A stretch of DNA of 64,000 nt, from contig NC_088679.1 in the NCBI RefSeq assembly GCF_950023065.1, forward strand, positions 51,770,001 to 51,834,000. The letters run 5' to 3'. Every line of letters begins with the position of its first letter. The stretch's first letter is position 1. The translations under genes and the position numbers were made by a program. Below the pieces are notes generated by a model. That model saw nothing but the letters and a program-made list of their open reading frames with translations, was not told the origin of the DNA and ran no database searches. Below are positions 12,555 to 24,700 of the stretch, piece after piece. The stretch comes from Planococcus citri. Its lineage: Eukaryota; Arthropoda; Insecta; Hemiptera; Pseudococcidae.

Positions 12555-14652
12555 TTTAACAAAAATTATATTAAATAGTTAGTTATCGTGTCAACGCTAA
12601 TTACACCGCGTAAAAAACTTACCTAGTAAAATTTATTTTAAATTATTTTCAATATTTTAACGACCAAGTATAAGTATGCGAAAATAAGACCAACCTATAA
12701 ACGTTAACATCTTACAGGCACGAAAACCGTATTAACATATTTCTCGCGTCCGTCCATAAAAAGCAAAAATGATGAACGACCATTTCCCATTTAATTGTAA
12801 TAGGTGATAAAAAGCGACATAAATACCTTAATGACGTAGACAGTATTCGAAAAGCCTGTATCGTATTCCGCAAAATAAATATAACACATTTGAGAAACGA
12901 AACTTGCGCGGATAGAAGGGAATGAAAAATTGCACTATACTTAATAAGTGATTTCGTTTTAACCCGTACTTTTATATAGCGGATCAATATTTCGCCAGCA
13001 ACTACTGAACACAGTATAAGGCGGCAAAACACTGGGAAATTTTCCCAATCCCCGTAATGAGATATTATTTACTTTAAAACTAACATTTAAGCGGCTCTTT
13101 GTCACACACTAATTTCTCAACAAAAGGGATTATTTATTTAACGCTATGATGAACCAAAACAGTCTCAACTGCGTGACTGAAGTTTAATACACCGTGGTAA
13201 CAATACAATTATTATTACCTACCCAACTTATACGTATGAAATTGAAATTACCGTTTTTTTTTCTTCTTCGAAATTATTTTAATATTTATTACGATTATTT
13301 TTATCCCAGTTCTTTTTTATATTTTGTTTGTTTTTATAAAAACTGGAGCTGTACTTAAGTACTTCATCGAATATTAAACCCACGTACTTATTTGGGCAAT
13401 TGAAATTCTGTATTCTCATATAGTAAGACATTTTTTTACACAATATTTTTCAAGTAGGTAGGTAGGTATATTTTATAGTATTTCTAAATTCTATGTTAGA
13501 TTTTCCAATGTATTAAAATTAATAACCATTGATGTCTGGAGTAAATATAAGTTCAAGTTATTATGTATTTTCATGAGTGTATCTTGAAATAAAATTTTTT
13601 CAAATAATTAAAGATTCGTGGATTATAGATTTTTTTTTCGTTTACTCAAATGTAAGTACCTATTAAAAGTTTGTTTGTATTTTGGGATTATATCATTCAA
13701 CATTTTCGTTGTTTTAAGAATAGAACTTTGATTTCGCAAACAATTTTTTCGTCAGACTACATGATATTTAGAAAATATTACTCGAATGTAAATGGTAGAT
13801 AGGTTTTAATTCGAGGATTTTAAATGCATAATTTTCCCTCTAAAAACACGTCGTTGATTAACATGGTGAGAATTTTTCTCTGGGAAAAGCTGTCTTGAAC
13901 TTTCAAAACAAGCCTGAAGATGTCGTTATATTACAGACAATTGGAGGTACGTTTGAAAACTGAAAACAATAAAAACTTTTATTCAATGTCTCTTTGAAAT
14001 AATTCGATTAAAAAAAGATCAATTTTTAGAGTGGTAAAATCTTGTGATTATTCATCTCATGCAACAATATACTTACTTACATAATTTTGTGACTAATTCA
14101 ACAACAAAAAAAAAAAAAATGTGAAGTAGGTATTTAGGTAATAAATATTATAATGATTGTTTTTTTTTCAAAATTAACTCAACACTTTAATTTATTTTTT
14201 TTAAAAAAACGAATAAACACAGATTTTTAAATTATTTTATTATTAACGTGATTCGATAGCCCTACTTCACTTTTTATTTCGATAAAAATTTGTTTCGATT
14301 TAAATTTCATACGAAGATTGACCAAAATGAATAGGTTGATTGAGGGGGATGGGAGAGTGGTGGACACATGTGATTTTGGTCTCTTATGCATTCTAAGTGG
14401 TGTATTTAAAATTCAATTTTGAACGAATCATCTCTAAATTTGTGATCAAGAAATATAAAAACATTAAATTATAAAAAATTGTTTTATATGTAATTTTTTT
14501 TTTGTTGAAAAAAATGAAATAAAAAGTAAAATATCAACATATTAAAAGGGAAGGGGACAAAACACAATTTTCAATCCAAAATTCTAAATCTCAATTTGAA
14601 TAGTTTTTTTTATCGTAATAATGTACTAGATGAATCCCATGCATCTAACCTT

Positions 14653-14810
14653 ATTCTTTTCATCAGTTCACCTTCTCCCTTCTTCGCCCTGATAATAATA
14701 TATTTTTTCTTACAAGCAATTCACGTAAATATTCTTTTCATCAGTGTTCACCTTCTCCCTTCTTCGCCCTGATAATAATATATTTTTTCTTACAAGCAAT
14801 TCACGTAAAT
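14653..14810. repeat. Tandem duplication, two copies of about 79 bp
   Basis: Copy 1 (14653-14730, 78 bp) and copy 2 (14731-14810, 80 bp) are almost identical. Both run from attcttttcatcagt to tcacgtaaat. The only difference seen is two extra bases (gt) after catcagt in the second copy. High identity suggests a recent duplication. No gene overlaps it. Confidence 0.9.
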
Positions 14811-15710
14811 AGAATTGCATACTTTGTCCCTGATTTATTGAAAACAGAATATTACATTAGAATAATTATTGTTGGTCTTGCATGAGTCATGAATCATCGG
14901 GCATAGGTACATCAAATCGTAAACTTGATGTTGTCGCTACAAATTTCATTTTTTTCAAGATGTACATGCAATGTTGAAAACAATTTTTTTAAATCTTATG
15001 TTAAAATTTTTATTCAAAGCAAACTGATACCTATGTCTTCTGAGTTCTGAGAATATTTTCATGTTTATAACAGAAATTTTGAAAAGTATTCAGTTTACAG
15101 GGTAATAATACGTATTCTTTTTTTTTTGTTATAAATGATACTCGTATCTTGAGAATGATTAGGTTGTGGTTTTTTAAAAATAATTTTCACCAATACGTAG
15201 TGTCATCTCTCGAAATATTGGCAAACTACGTAGATATAGTTTGGTAGTAGGAGTATAATTAAGAATTAACATCTTCCAATATCCTATATTCTCCTAATAA
15301 CATAGCCGCTTTTCGGGTCGATTTCTGGCCAATTCGGAAATTTTTGCGATGTCAAATAAGTTGTATATTTAAATGAGCGCAGGCGAACGGTTTTGGCCGG
15401 TTCAGTCAATAGTGGTGTGGTCGTACGAGTTGCTTATCCATCCGAAGTAATACGCAAGCATTTTCTTTTCTCGGAATATTGCAATAATATTAATAATCTG
15501 GGGTTTTCAAAAGTGCCTGAATTTGTATTTAAGGTACATAAATCATGGTTATGCGAGGATATTGTACAATTTCACAAGTAAAGACGAATCTGTAGTTGTA
15601 TGTATATCGTTTTTTAAAAGATTTTTTTACATTTTGAGAAAAAATCTGTGAATATCTCATCTGAGTAAACTACCCGAACAATACCAACGCAAATTTATCT
15701 GAAAAAATAT

Positions 15711-17427
15711 TTTATTTACAACAGAACTGATAACATGGTAAATATTTACAGGTCAAACGCGAATCTTGACTCTACATTTTTGTAAAAAAAAAAAGAAAGA
15801 AAAAAAAAGAAAACAAAAGGAAAAAGAAAAAAGGAAAATAAGAACAAAAAAATTACTATAAAATCAGAAAAAAAAATTCAAAGAACAAAAATATTCTTTC
15901 CGTAATAAACACATACATAAAATAAAAATTGTTCCATAAAATACATTTCATAAAAAAAAGGAAAGAAATTCGTAGTTTTTTTTTCTAGTCATAAACATTC
16001 AATACATGAGTAACTTCTTTACCGTAACAAATACTTTACACAAAACTGAAGAAAAAGCATTAACAAAATAAAAACAAGTAAAGCGCGCTGATAAATTTTA
16101 CATTCGTATGAACAAGATAGTACAAAAAAGGCGTGTTTTATGAATTCGTCGCTAACTTAAAGAGAGAGAGAGAGAGAGAGAAAAAACGAACAAAATGCTT
16201 CCCAATAATTTAGAACTATAAAAAGCCACCATAATATTTGCTAAACGAAAATTTTTAAATAGTAAAATATTACACGAATTTTACACGAATAAAACCTTAT
16301 CAAAGAAATACTCAAAACCATCGAATGCTCATTTAGAATTCGTAACTTGATAACACAAAACGACGAATGAAAAATTCAATCAAATTAAAGTAGTATATGA
16401 ACAAAGAAAAAAACGAATAACAGCGTTCCGTAAAAATAATAATATCAATACGTAAGTAAATATACACCGTCGATAATTTACATATACTAATTTTCTACAT
16501 ATTTACTACCCATCCAATCTCATTGATTTTTCACCATAAATAACGAGAAAAAATATGTACGTATTAATAGAGATACCTTAAAAAGCGGGACTTTCCAATA
16601 AAATTTTCGTACACCTACATCGATTTATAAACGTATCTAAAACATATAAATATAAAGGTATAATATAAACGAAAGACCAAAACCGATATTCCAGCGAATT
16701 GGCCTTTGTACAAAAAATTATACTAGATGAGAAATAAAAGAATGAAAATAATAGCAACGCATTTTAGAAATAATGTTCACCAATGAAGGAATTCCTGTTC
16801 GAATAAAATTTAGAAAGGTATTATCGAATTCGTAATTCGTACATTTGGTTCCTTAAAATACGCCATTGTGGTAGGTAGATAAATCGACAATATGTTCCGG
16901 GTATTTTATCAAATTATCAACATGGAAATTCGAAATAGATCGTCCAAAATTCAACGTCAAATTTCATTTTTTTTTTTTTTAAATACTGCATCAGGCAAAA
17001 TATTATCAATATTTCAGAACATATTTTTCACTAATGCCCAAGGTATCACAATTCTCGAACATCCTTCTGATAAAATACCAAAAAATACCCAGAAAAAATA
17101 AAATCACGTTTTGGTATCACAACTTTGACAAAAAAAAAAAATCCGTAAAAGAAAGTTGTGACTAGCGATAACAATGATAATTTCACGGTATCGAATAAAT
17201 AATTAAATTTAAAAAAAAAAAAAATAATAAGAAATGCAAAAAAAAGCGGAGGGATTAAAACATGGTATAGGTAAACAATACCATCATTCAAACAGGAACC
17301 TTTTATCTACCCCCTTCCCACCCTTCAAAAGATGCATACAATTATCGTCGTTCACTTACTGGATTACAATACTGAAATAACAAATAATTTTAAATCATTG
17401 TTCGTCGATAAATTATTAATTCCTCGA
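15711..17427 (-). other. Probable 3' UTR of RAD54L2
   Basis: About 1.7 kb downstream of the RAD54L2 stop has no coding signal and is very rich in A on the plus strand, so T/U-rich in the transcript. The plus-strand hexamer tttatt at 15711-15716 reads AATAAA on the minus strand and is a candidate polyadenylation signal. It contains an (AG)n run at 16160-16181. The true transcript end cannot be fixed from sequence alone. Confidence 0.35.
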
Positions 17428-18722
17428 CTACTGAGGGGGTTGTTGAGGTGGCGGAGCAGGTGGCACCGGCGAATGTTGAGACGACTCAGTTTTCGACGAT
17501 TGCTGAGGAAAATTCTGCCATCGATATTGATCGTAGTTATTAAACGAGTTCGGTGCAGACGACGAATGAGACTGATTGGAGAATACCGGATTCACGTTGT
17601 ATTGAGAATTTTCGCTACCGCTATACGACCCCGAACCGTAATCGTGACCCGAATACTGAACTGATTGAGCAGGTGGAGGATATTGCGAAGATCCGAACGA
17701 GTGCTGCGACTGTGACTGATACTCGGGCGTTTGATGTTGCGGAAAATTCGACGAATAATTAGATTGCTGATAATAATCCCGATACGGTTTCTGGTATTCG
17801 CCGTAATAGGACGACGAAGACGACGGAGTGTTTTTCGTATTCTCGAAACCGGACGACATTTGGCCGGAGGACGATTCGGTGACACTTCTAGCGGCAGATC
17901 CGTCTTCTTGTTTTTTACCAACTGGGAAAATACTGATGGCTGGTTGCGAGCTCGATTTCGATACCGGTTCTGTATTTCTCACAGATAATTGGACGTCTTT
18001 TTTGGTCAATATCGATTCGGGTATATTCAAGTCGGACGCTTCTGTTTTGGTGATCTTGCCTCGAGCCGTGTTCGGGTCCACTTTCGACGCCATCAAGTTC
18101 TCTCTTCGGTTCGGTGGTGTTTTCAGATTCGGTTGAGATAATTTTTGTTGCGGATGAGGATAACGTTGTTGTTGTTGTTGTTGTCGTTGTTGCTGCTGAT
18201 GCTGTTGAGCTCCATGTAACTGCGCGCTTAGATTCGTTTTAGGTTTCATCGTGCTGGGCATGTTGGCAGCGTTTCTTTCGATATCACTTTTCGCCGACGA
18301 GCCGGATGATACGACCGGAGTCAGATTGATATCTTTTTTAAATCTTAAAGATTCCGGAATCGCGTCCGAATACTTCGCAGTCGGTTTGTTCGTCGTATTA
18401 TCAGAGAATCTGGGATGATTACTTTGCGACGGTCCCGGTTTCGTTGGCGGTTCTGCGGCTTGGCTCGCAGCCGACTTTGATGGTTCGGAGATTTGAGACG
18501 AGCCGTAATTCAACGAAGAAGTATCGGTGCCCCTGGAATGGGCTGGAGCTCTTTCATCCATATTCGGGTAATCGCTAGATTGGGGTTTTTTATCGCCGGA
18601 GTGTTCGGGTTTTAAATTGTCGTCGTCGAATTTTCTACTCGTTTGACTGATTTGTTGCATGTCTTTTAGGCGATTAACGTCGCTGTAGTCTTCGTAATTT
18701 ACTTCGGTCATGTTACTGTGTT
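17428..18722 (-). other. RAD54L2 last exon: Ser/Tyr/Gln-rich C-terminal tail
   Basis: This exon codes about 431 residues of low-complexity sequence after the motor. It holds a polyglutamine stretch near 18150-18230, mixed CAA/CAG broken by His and Arg. Residues near the end are Tyr/Ser/Gln/Gly-rich (YYGEYQKPYRDYYQQSNYSS, QSQHSFGSSQYPPPAQ) and it finishes in Pro/Gln. The composition resembles the prion-like tails of FET-type RNA-binding proteins. Plus-strand open frames over this exon are antisense shadows. Confidence 0.85.
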
Positions 18723-21700
18723 CTGTTAGCATAACAGAAAATGATGTTAGAGAAGCGAGGATTCTCAATTTAAAATAAGAGTGAAATAAAATGAAGGGGT
18801 TGTTTAACTCACCTTGATTCTCCATTCTTTTCTTATTCGCCAAGCTTATGGTAACGGAGGAATTAGGTCCGAAAATTTGTTTATTACCCGGCGCTTGTAA
18901 TCTAGGTCGTGGAGACGATGACTGAGGACCAGGCGGACGCGCGAGAGGGAAATGTCGAACAATCGGCTGATTCGGTCTTTGTCCACGAGGGAATCCTGGA
19001 CGCATTCCTCCTGCCATCGGCATATTCGCACCTGTGCGCATATTTCCAGCGAAACGATTCCTTATCGGTGACACTGTTACGTCTACGGAAAAATTAAAAT
19101 GCGTAAATCATACGATGAAAATCTATAAAGTCGTCAATGTATCTTACAAGTACCTCTTCTATTTCCCAAAGGCATAGGTCGTTCGGGGCCAGGTCGTGGT
19201 ATCATTTTTAGACCTCCGGTATTCATACCCAATGCGCGAGGCAGCGTACCGGGTTTATTTTGACCCACAGCCGGTTTCATCGCCGTCTTGATAGCGATAA
19301 TTTTACCATTTTCAAGCTGCATGTAAATTCCTTTCGGACTTTTCAGCACCATGACTTTTTGGCCTCCTTTTAAAACGATGGATGAACGAGAATCCGACGT
19401 GTTTGTAGGTATCACCACATCTGAAAACAATACTCGCGTTATTAAAAACGTAATTTTCTTCGATTGAAATTTATTTTGCTCGTTCGTTATGTTTCCTTAC
19501 GCACCTAATGGTAATATCATCTCTTGCGCACTCATTCCTTGTTTCTGCCAAACTTCAGCAGGTATCCATCGTCGAGGATTTTCCCTCTGAGCTTGATTAT
19601 TATCAGCTTGCATCGGACGAACACTGGCCATAGGTTTGTTGGCTCTACAACCGAATACATAAACAATAAAACGATTAAAAATACCACGTTAGAAAAAAAA
19701 ACTAGTCTTCTTCTTCAATCAAACACGCACCTATTCTGCATTGACTGAGGATTGGTGTAGAAACCGTACGAGGGCCGAACGTTGGCTTGTTTTTCCATTT
19801 CGTAGCTCCTTTTTGCCATACGTTTCTCCGCTTGAGATAATTTCTTATCTTTACGATCGACTAAAAGAGACTCGTGTTGGAATGGTTCCTGCAAAAATAC
19901 ATTCGCGTCGTCAAATACGTAGTACGAATTCAACAAGAAAAAACGTTTCTAGATATCGCTTGGCGTTTCAACACGAACGATAAATTACCTTCGACAAGCT
20001 CGGACTAAATTTCTCGATAATCGTTCGAATAACGCTGTCGTTGTATCGATCTTTAAATTCGTTGAAATCCGTTCTGCCGTCGCTGATTTCCTCATCGTCC
20101 CAACAAAGATTTGAAACGTCTTTGATTGTGAGATGAGCATCCGGGTTGCATTCGTCTACTACTCTATCTGACATTCCTTGTTTATTAATCTGACGATCGT
20201 ATATTTTCTTCTCCAAGCAATTATCCATTACGAAACGATACACGTAACACGACTTCTGTTGACCGTATCTATGAAAACAAACAAAATACGAATGTATTAC
20301 CCTTTAGAAATCCACACACTAAAATAAAAAAACAGGAAGATACGAAATTCAAATTCGGTACCAACCTATAAACTCGACAAACTGCTTGAGTATCGTGGCA
20401 GGGATTCCACGAAGCATCGAAAACGACGACTCTGTTTGCGCCAACGAGATTAATACCTAGAGAACCAGCCCTAGTCGAGACTAAGAATAAATGCACGTTC
20501 GGATTACTGTTGAACTCGTTGATTAACTTTTCACGTTCTAGCGCCGAGGTACTGCCATCAAGACCTGTAAAAATATTTCATTATGAAACCATTTCGACAA
20601 AATAACTTCCCAGGTGACATTACACTGGCTAATACTTACGAAAATAACTCTTATTACGAGCCCATTTATCTTCGGTGCCGGGAATATTGAACATTTGTAA
20701 GAAATCTTCGATCAGATCGAGCGTAAACAAAGATTGACTAAAGAGTAGTAAACGATCACCCATTGGGATGATTTCTTCCAACATGCAAAACAATATCAAA
20801 GTTTTGGCCGATGCTTCGATTTTACCAGGTTCGTAATCTTTGAAAAACTCGTTAGTCTGAAAAAAGAACCCATAACGTGTTAAATACGCATCCGCGACAA
20901 AAACAATATTACGCTATTTGAAAGTATACTCACCCAATCGTAAGGTATGCCCGGTTCCTCTTTGACACTTTTTAGAACCGGTACATCAGGAGCCGGCATT
21001 TTCGCGTCATCGTTTTCAGTCTCCCCAGAGGATTTTATATCTTTCGGTTCGGTTTTAATAGTAACTTTTCCAGAACCAGTTGATACATTTGGTTTCATCG
21101 AAATACCGCTCGGAGAAGGAGTAGCATTCGAAGAAGACTGTCTAGAGTCGTCGAAAGATTCGTTATTTTGGAACTGTTTGGCAGCCATTTGATTTCTGGC
21201 GGCTTGCGATTGATTTCTTCTTTGAGGCTGCTTCTTTTCGGCGGATTTCGGAGCAACCGAACTTGGCGGGTTCATCTTGGCCAACTGTTTGTTAGCGATG
21301 TTTCGAGCGGTTTCCGATTTACTCGTCGGGCCCGTTGATCCGGTGAAAACACTTTTGTTCGATTTTTCCTCGAGTATTTTCTTGTGTTCGTTTTGAGAGC
21401 TGACGTATTGATTGTGCATCTCCTCTTTGGAGTTATTCTCTTGAATATTCGAAGTCATCGTTTGGTTGAACATTGCTCTGTTGTCTGGAGGAGTGATATA
21501 TTGCGGCATTTGAGCGGGTTTCTCCTCGACCGGTTCAGGTTTGCAAGTCGAGCTGGTCACATTACGACGATCGAATTGAGGCGATTCTTTAGGCAGCATT
21601 ACTCGCTGATTTTGATTGAAACCGCCGAACTGTTGAGGAGGTTTTTCGGGCATCGATTGTTGAACGTTGTATTTCTGATTTTGTGCGGTCTGTACGTCGA

Positions 21701-24700
21701 AATTTTCCCAGTTCGTTTGGTTGGCTAGACTGGCGTTTGCGACGTTGGTATTAGCTTGATTATCTGCGTAGGCGAATTGTTGTTGTTGTTGGTCCATTTG
21801 CGTAAAGTTACCGGATTCGGGACTAATTCGAGCAGGGCCAACGAAATTTTGACTAGTATTGAAAACGTCGATAGAAGGCAGACGATTTTGAACATTTTGA
21901 AAAGCAGCTTGATTTTGCTGCGCGTTCATTGCATGGCCTGCGCCTCCAGCAACAGCTCCGACTCCAGTGCCACCTCCTACTTCCAATCTACTTTGTTCCA
22001 TGATGCTCTGTTCGTTTAGCTTGGGCTGAGATTCGTTTTTCTTGTCGATCACTTTCAAGGTAATCTGTCCTCGACGAGTTAAACCCATTATGCTTTGATT
22101 GACGTCTTTCTCCAAGGGTAACGTAGACGAAGAGCTAACACTTTGGTTCGGTTCGAAAGAAATCGCTGTATTTTTACCAGCCATTAGATCCGCGCTCGGT
22201 ACACTCATGGCGTTAGTTTGATCCAACAAATTCGTATTCGGGAACTGCATCGCAGTCTCTAAAAAGTTACCGTCATTCATCGGCGCCGTGTTCACGGCTG
22301 AAGAAGGAGGACCCGTAAATTGGGTATTTTTCAAGACCATATCGGAGGATGCGGCGTTACGATTCATTCCCAAATTATCGTCTCCTTCTAACAAGCCCAT
22401 AAAACTGGTATGACTAGATATGGGATAGGTGTTCAGTTCGTTAAGATAATTGAATAAATCGTGTTCGGCGGCGGTGGTAGCGGCGCTGCCGCTATGCTGA
22501 TAGTTCTGCTGAACGCCGGCGAATAAGTTATCATTATTTTGTAACTCGTTCATCATGCCTCGAGTGGCTCGTACGCCTCCTAATAAGCTAGGCGGTTCGT
22601 TGACCATGAAGTTGGGTGCATTTTGCGCAGGGTTCAAAATTTGATTCGCCTCTTCGTAGATATAATTTTGATCGTGAAACAGAGTATTTTGATCGACCAC
22701 CGGATTCGGATTCCATAATTCATCGCTTCTTAACGAATCCAAGAAACTAGGATTCATCTGATTCTGCGTAAACATCGTATTCAAATCGTCGGCGCCCACT
22801 GGCATCTGATTATTAAGCAAATGCGCCTGGTTATCCATATTCGGCGCCATATTCTGGAAGTTCTGCTGGCCATCGGGTATTCCACCGTGTTTCAGAACTG
22901 GCGCACCTCCCGGTAATCCTGGCTTGAATTTCATGAGTTCTTCGTTTCGCGCCGGCGCCACTTTATTCGGGTTGTTACGAGGTCTGCCAACGGCTCCGGA
23001 TCGTACTCCCATCATGGCGGTATTTCTACCTCGATTGGCGCCTCTGGTACTCGGTTTCGCTGGTTGGCCAACGCCGAAATTTGAATTGAAATTCGTCTGG
23101 TTATTCGCCGGTAATCTGACACCGGAGCTGTGTCCTCGAGCACCACGCCTTGGCGTCGTTGAGCCTTGTTGTCGGTTCCTCGGCATTTTATCGTTCAAGT
23201 TGTTACGAACTTGTTCGTTCATGTTATTCAACATTGACACACCGTCTATGCCAGCTTTGTTCATCGCAGTTGGGTTTTCGAAATGCTGCGTCATATTATT
23301 CGAATCGAAGATAGCAGAGTTATCTCTAAAATTCATCTCGCCACTTGAGCCAACGCCGGAAAACGCCTGGTTGTTCAAATCAGAACCGCCGTCCAACATT
23401 AAATCTCCGCTGCCAGACGCGCTATTGTCGCCCATACCGAACATCGCGCCCGGATCTTGCTTTATGGGAAACTCAGTCTGATAATTCATCGGCGAATTCA
23501 TATCGAAATTGTAATTGGAGTTATTATAGTTTCCCTGAGAATTTTCCGTGTTTGTACTGTACTCGGACGACGATCCGTACTGAGAATTACCAGACGCGGC
23601 GTTCGGTTGAAAATATTCCTCCGTTGGTTGAGCCGGCGCGTTTGAATTGAAGTAGTTTCCACCTTCGTTGTTTCCAGACCAGAAATTATTCTGGTTGAAC
23701 CCCGAATTGTAGAAATTCGAGTCGTTGAAATTCTGTTGGTAATTTGTTCCGCTGTATTCTTGGTTGTTTGATATGTTCTGTGATCCGTATTCTGGCGCGT
23801 ATTGATCATTGTAGTTCTGATTCGTGTTATTAGGTTGATTGAATTCGCGGAAATTTTCATTCGTTTGGTTGAAATTCGAGAACTGATTATCGAAGGAATC
23901 GAAAGGCATCGCAGCGTTCGTGCTTGCTGGACGTTCTGGTGATGCCAACTTTGTGGTATTGGCCGTATTCGGTGGAATTGTAGCGATCAGCGGTGTTTTT
24001 GCGTTCGTCGGCGATGAATTAACACGAGAGTTCTGAAAATGAAGACGACCAACAATTAAGCAATGAATAGAATAGAACTATTTTTTTCTAGTCGGAGTCA
24101 CCATAAAGAATATAATCCATCTGTTGATATGAATCACTCACCTTGCGTGGTAACTTTGCTTCTTTGCCAGCTTTGCCTCCTCGATTACGACTTCTTTTAT
24201 TCGCAGCTTGATGAGGAGGCGTTGAAGGTGTCATCGGTGTACTAGGACCTGAAGCTGGAGTTCCAATGCCAGCTGCGGTTTCTTCAATATCCAAGTCTAG
24301 TTCTTCGTCACCAGCACGTTTTTTCAAAAAATTGTACAAAATATCCGGATGATTCCAAATCTTGAGAAGAAAAAAAAATCAAACGTATAAACATGAAAAA
24401 TATCGCAACGTTGCATTAAAAAAATGAAAATTGATGAACTTTGCTCACCTTGCAACAAACTGCGAAAGCTTTCAACGGATTAGGAACTGCTTTAGTACGA
24501 ACTACTTCATTCATAAACGTATTATAAAGAGCTTTTTGTAACGGCGTTAATTTCAATAACAGCACGTATTCGTATTTGGTTGGTAGTGTTTGTTGCAAAA
24601 CAGAATGACTTCGTCTAGAAAACACGCGGATCGAGATCAGTCTCGTTTAGAGATAAATTTCAAACAAAACATTAAAAAACTGATAGGACCAATTATAATC

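Larger units (their letters stand above)
8247..15710. other. Intergenic DNA with simple and fold-back repeats
   Basis: No gene was recognised. The stretch holds low-complexity A/T runs, a 25-base T run at 11527-11551, a CTAC microsatellite at 12530-12554, short GTAG runs near 13455, a fold-back repeat at 10976-11185 and a tandem duplication at 14653-14810, the last two listed separately. The open frame at 15393-15581 has no family resemblance and was not called. Confidence 0.6.

Noticed and set aside
15393..15581. Plus-strand open frame of 62 codons
   Set aside because: No recognised family, no flanking exons, and it sits just upstream of the end of the opposite-strand 3' UTR.
17332..18136. 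Several plus- and minus-frame open reading frames of 60-110 codons
   Set aside because: They overlap the last RAD54L2 exon in other frames. They have Arg-rich or Thr-rich shadow composition and no domain.
22924..23481. Plus-strand open frame of 185 codons
   Set aside because: It is antisense to the Asn/Gln-rich RAD54L2 exon. Its Leu/Pro-rich composition is what the opposite strand of such an exon would give.
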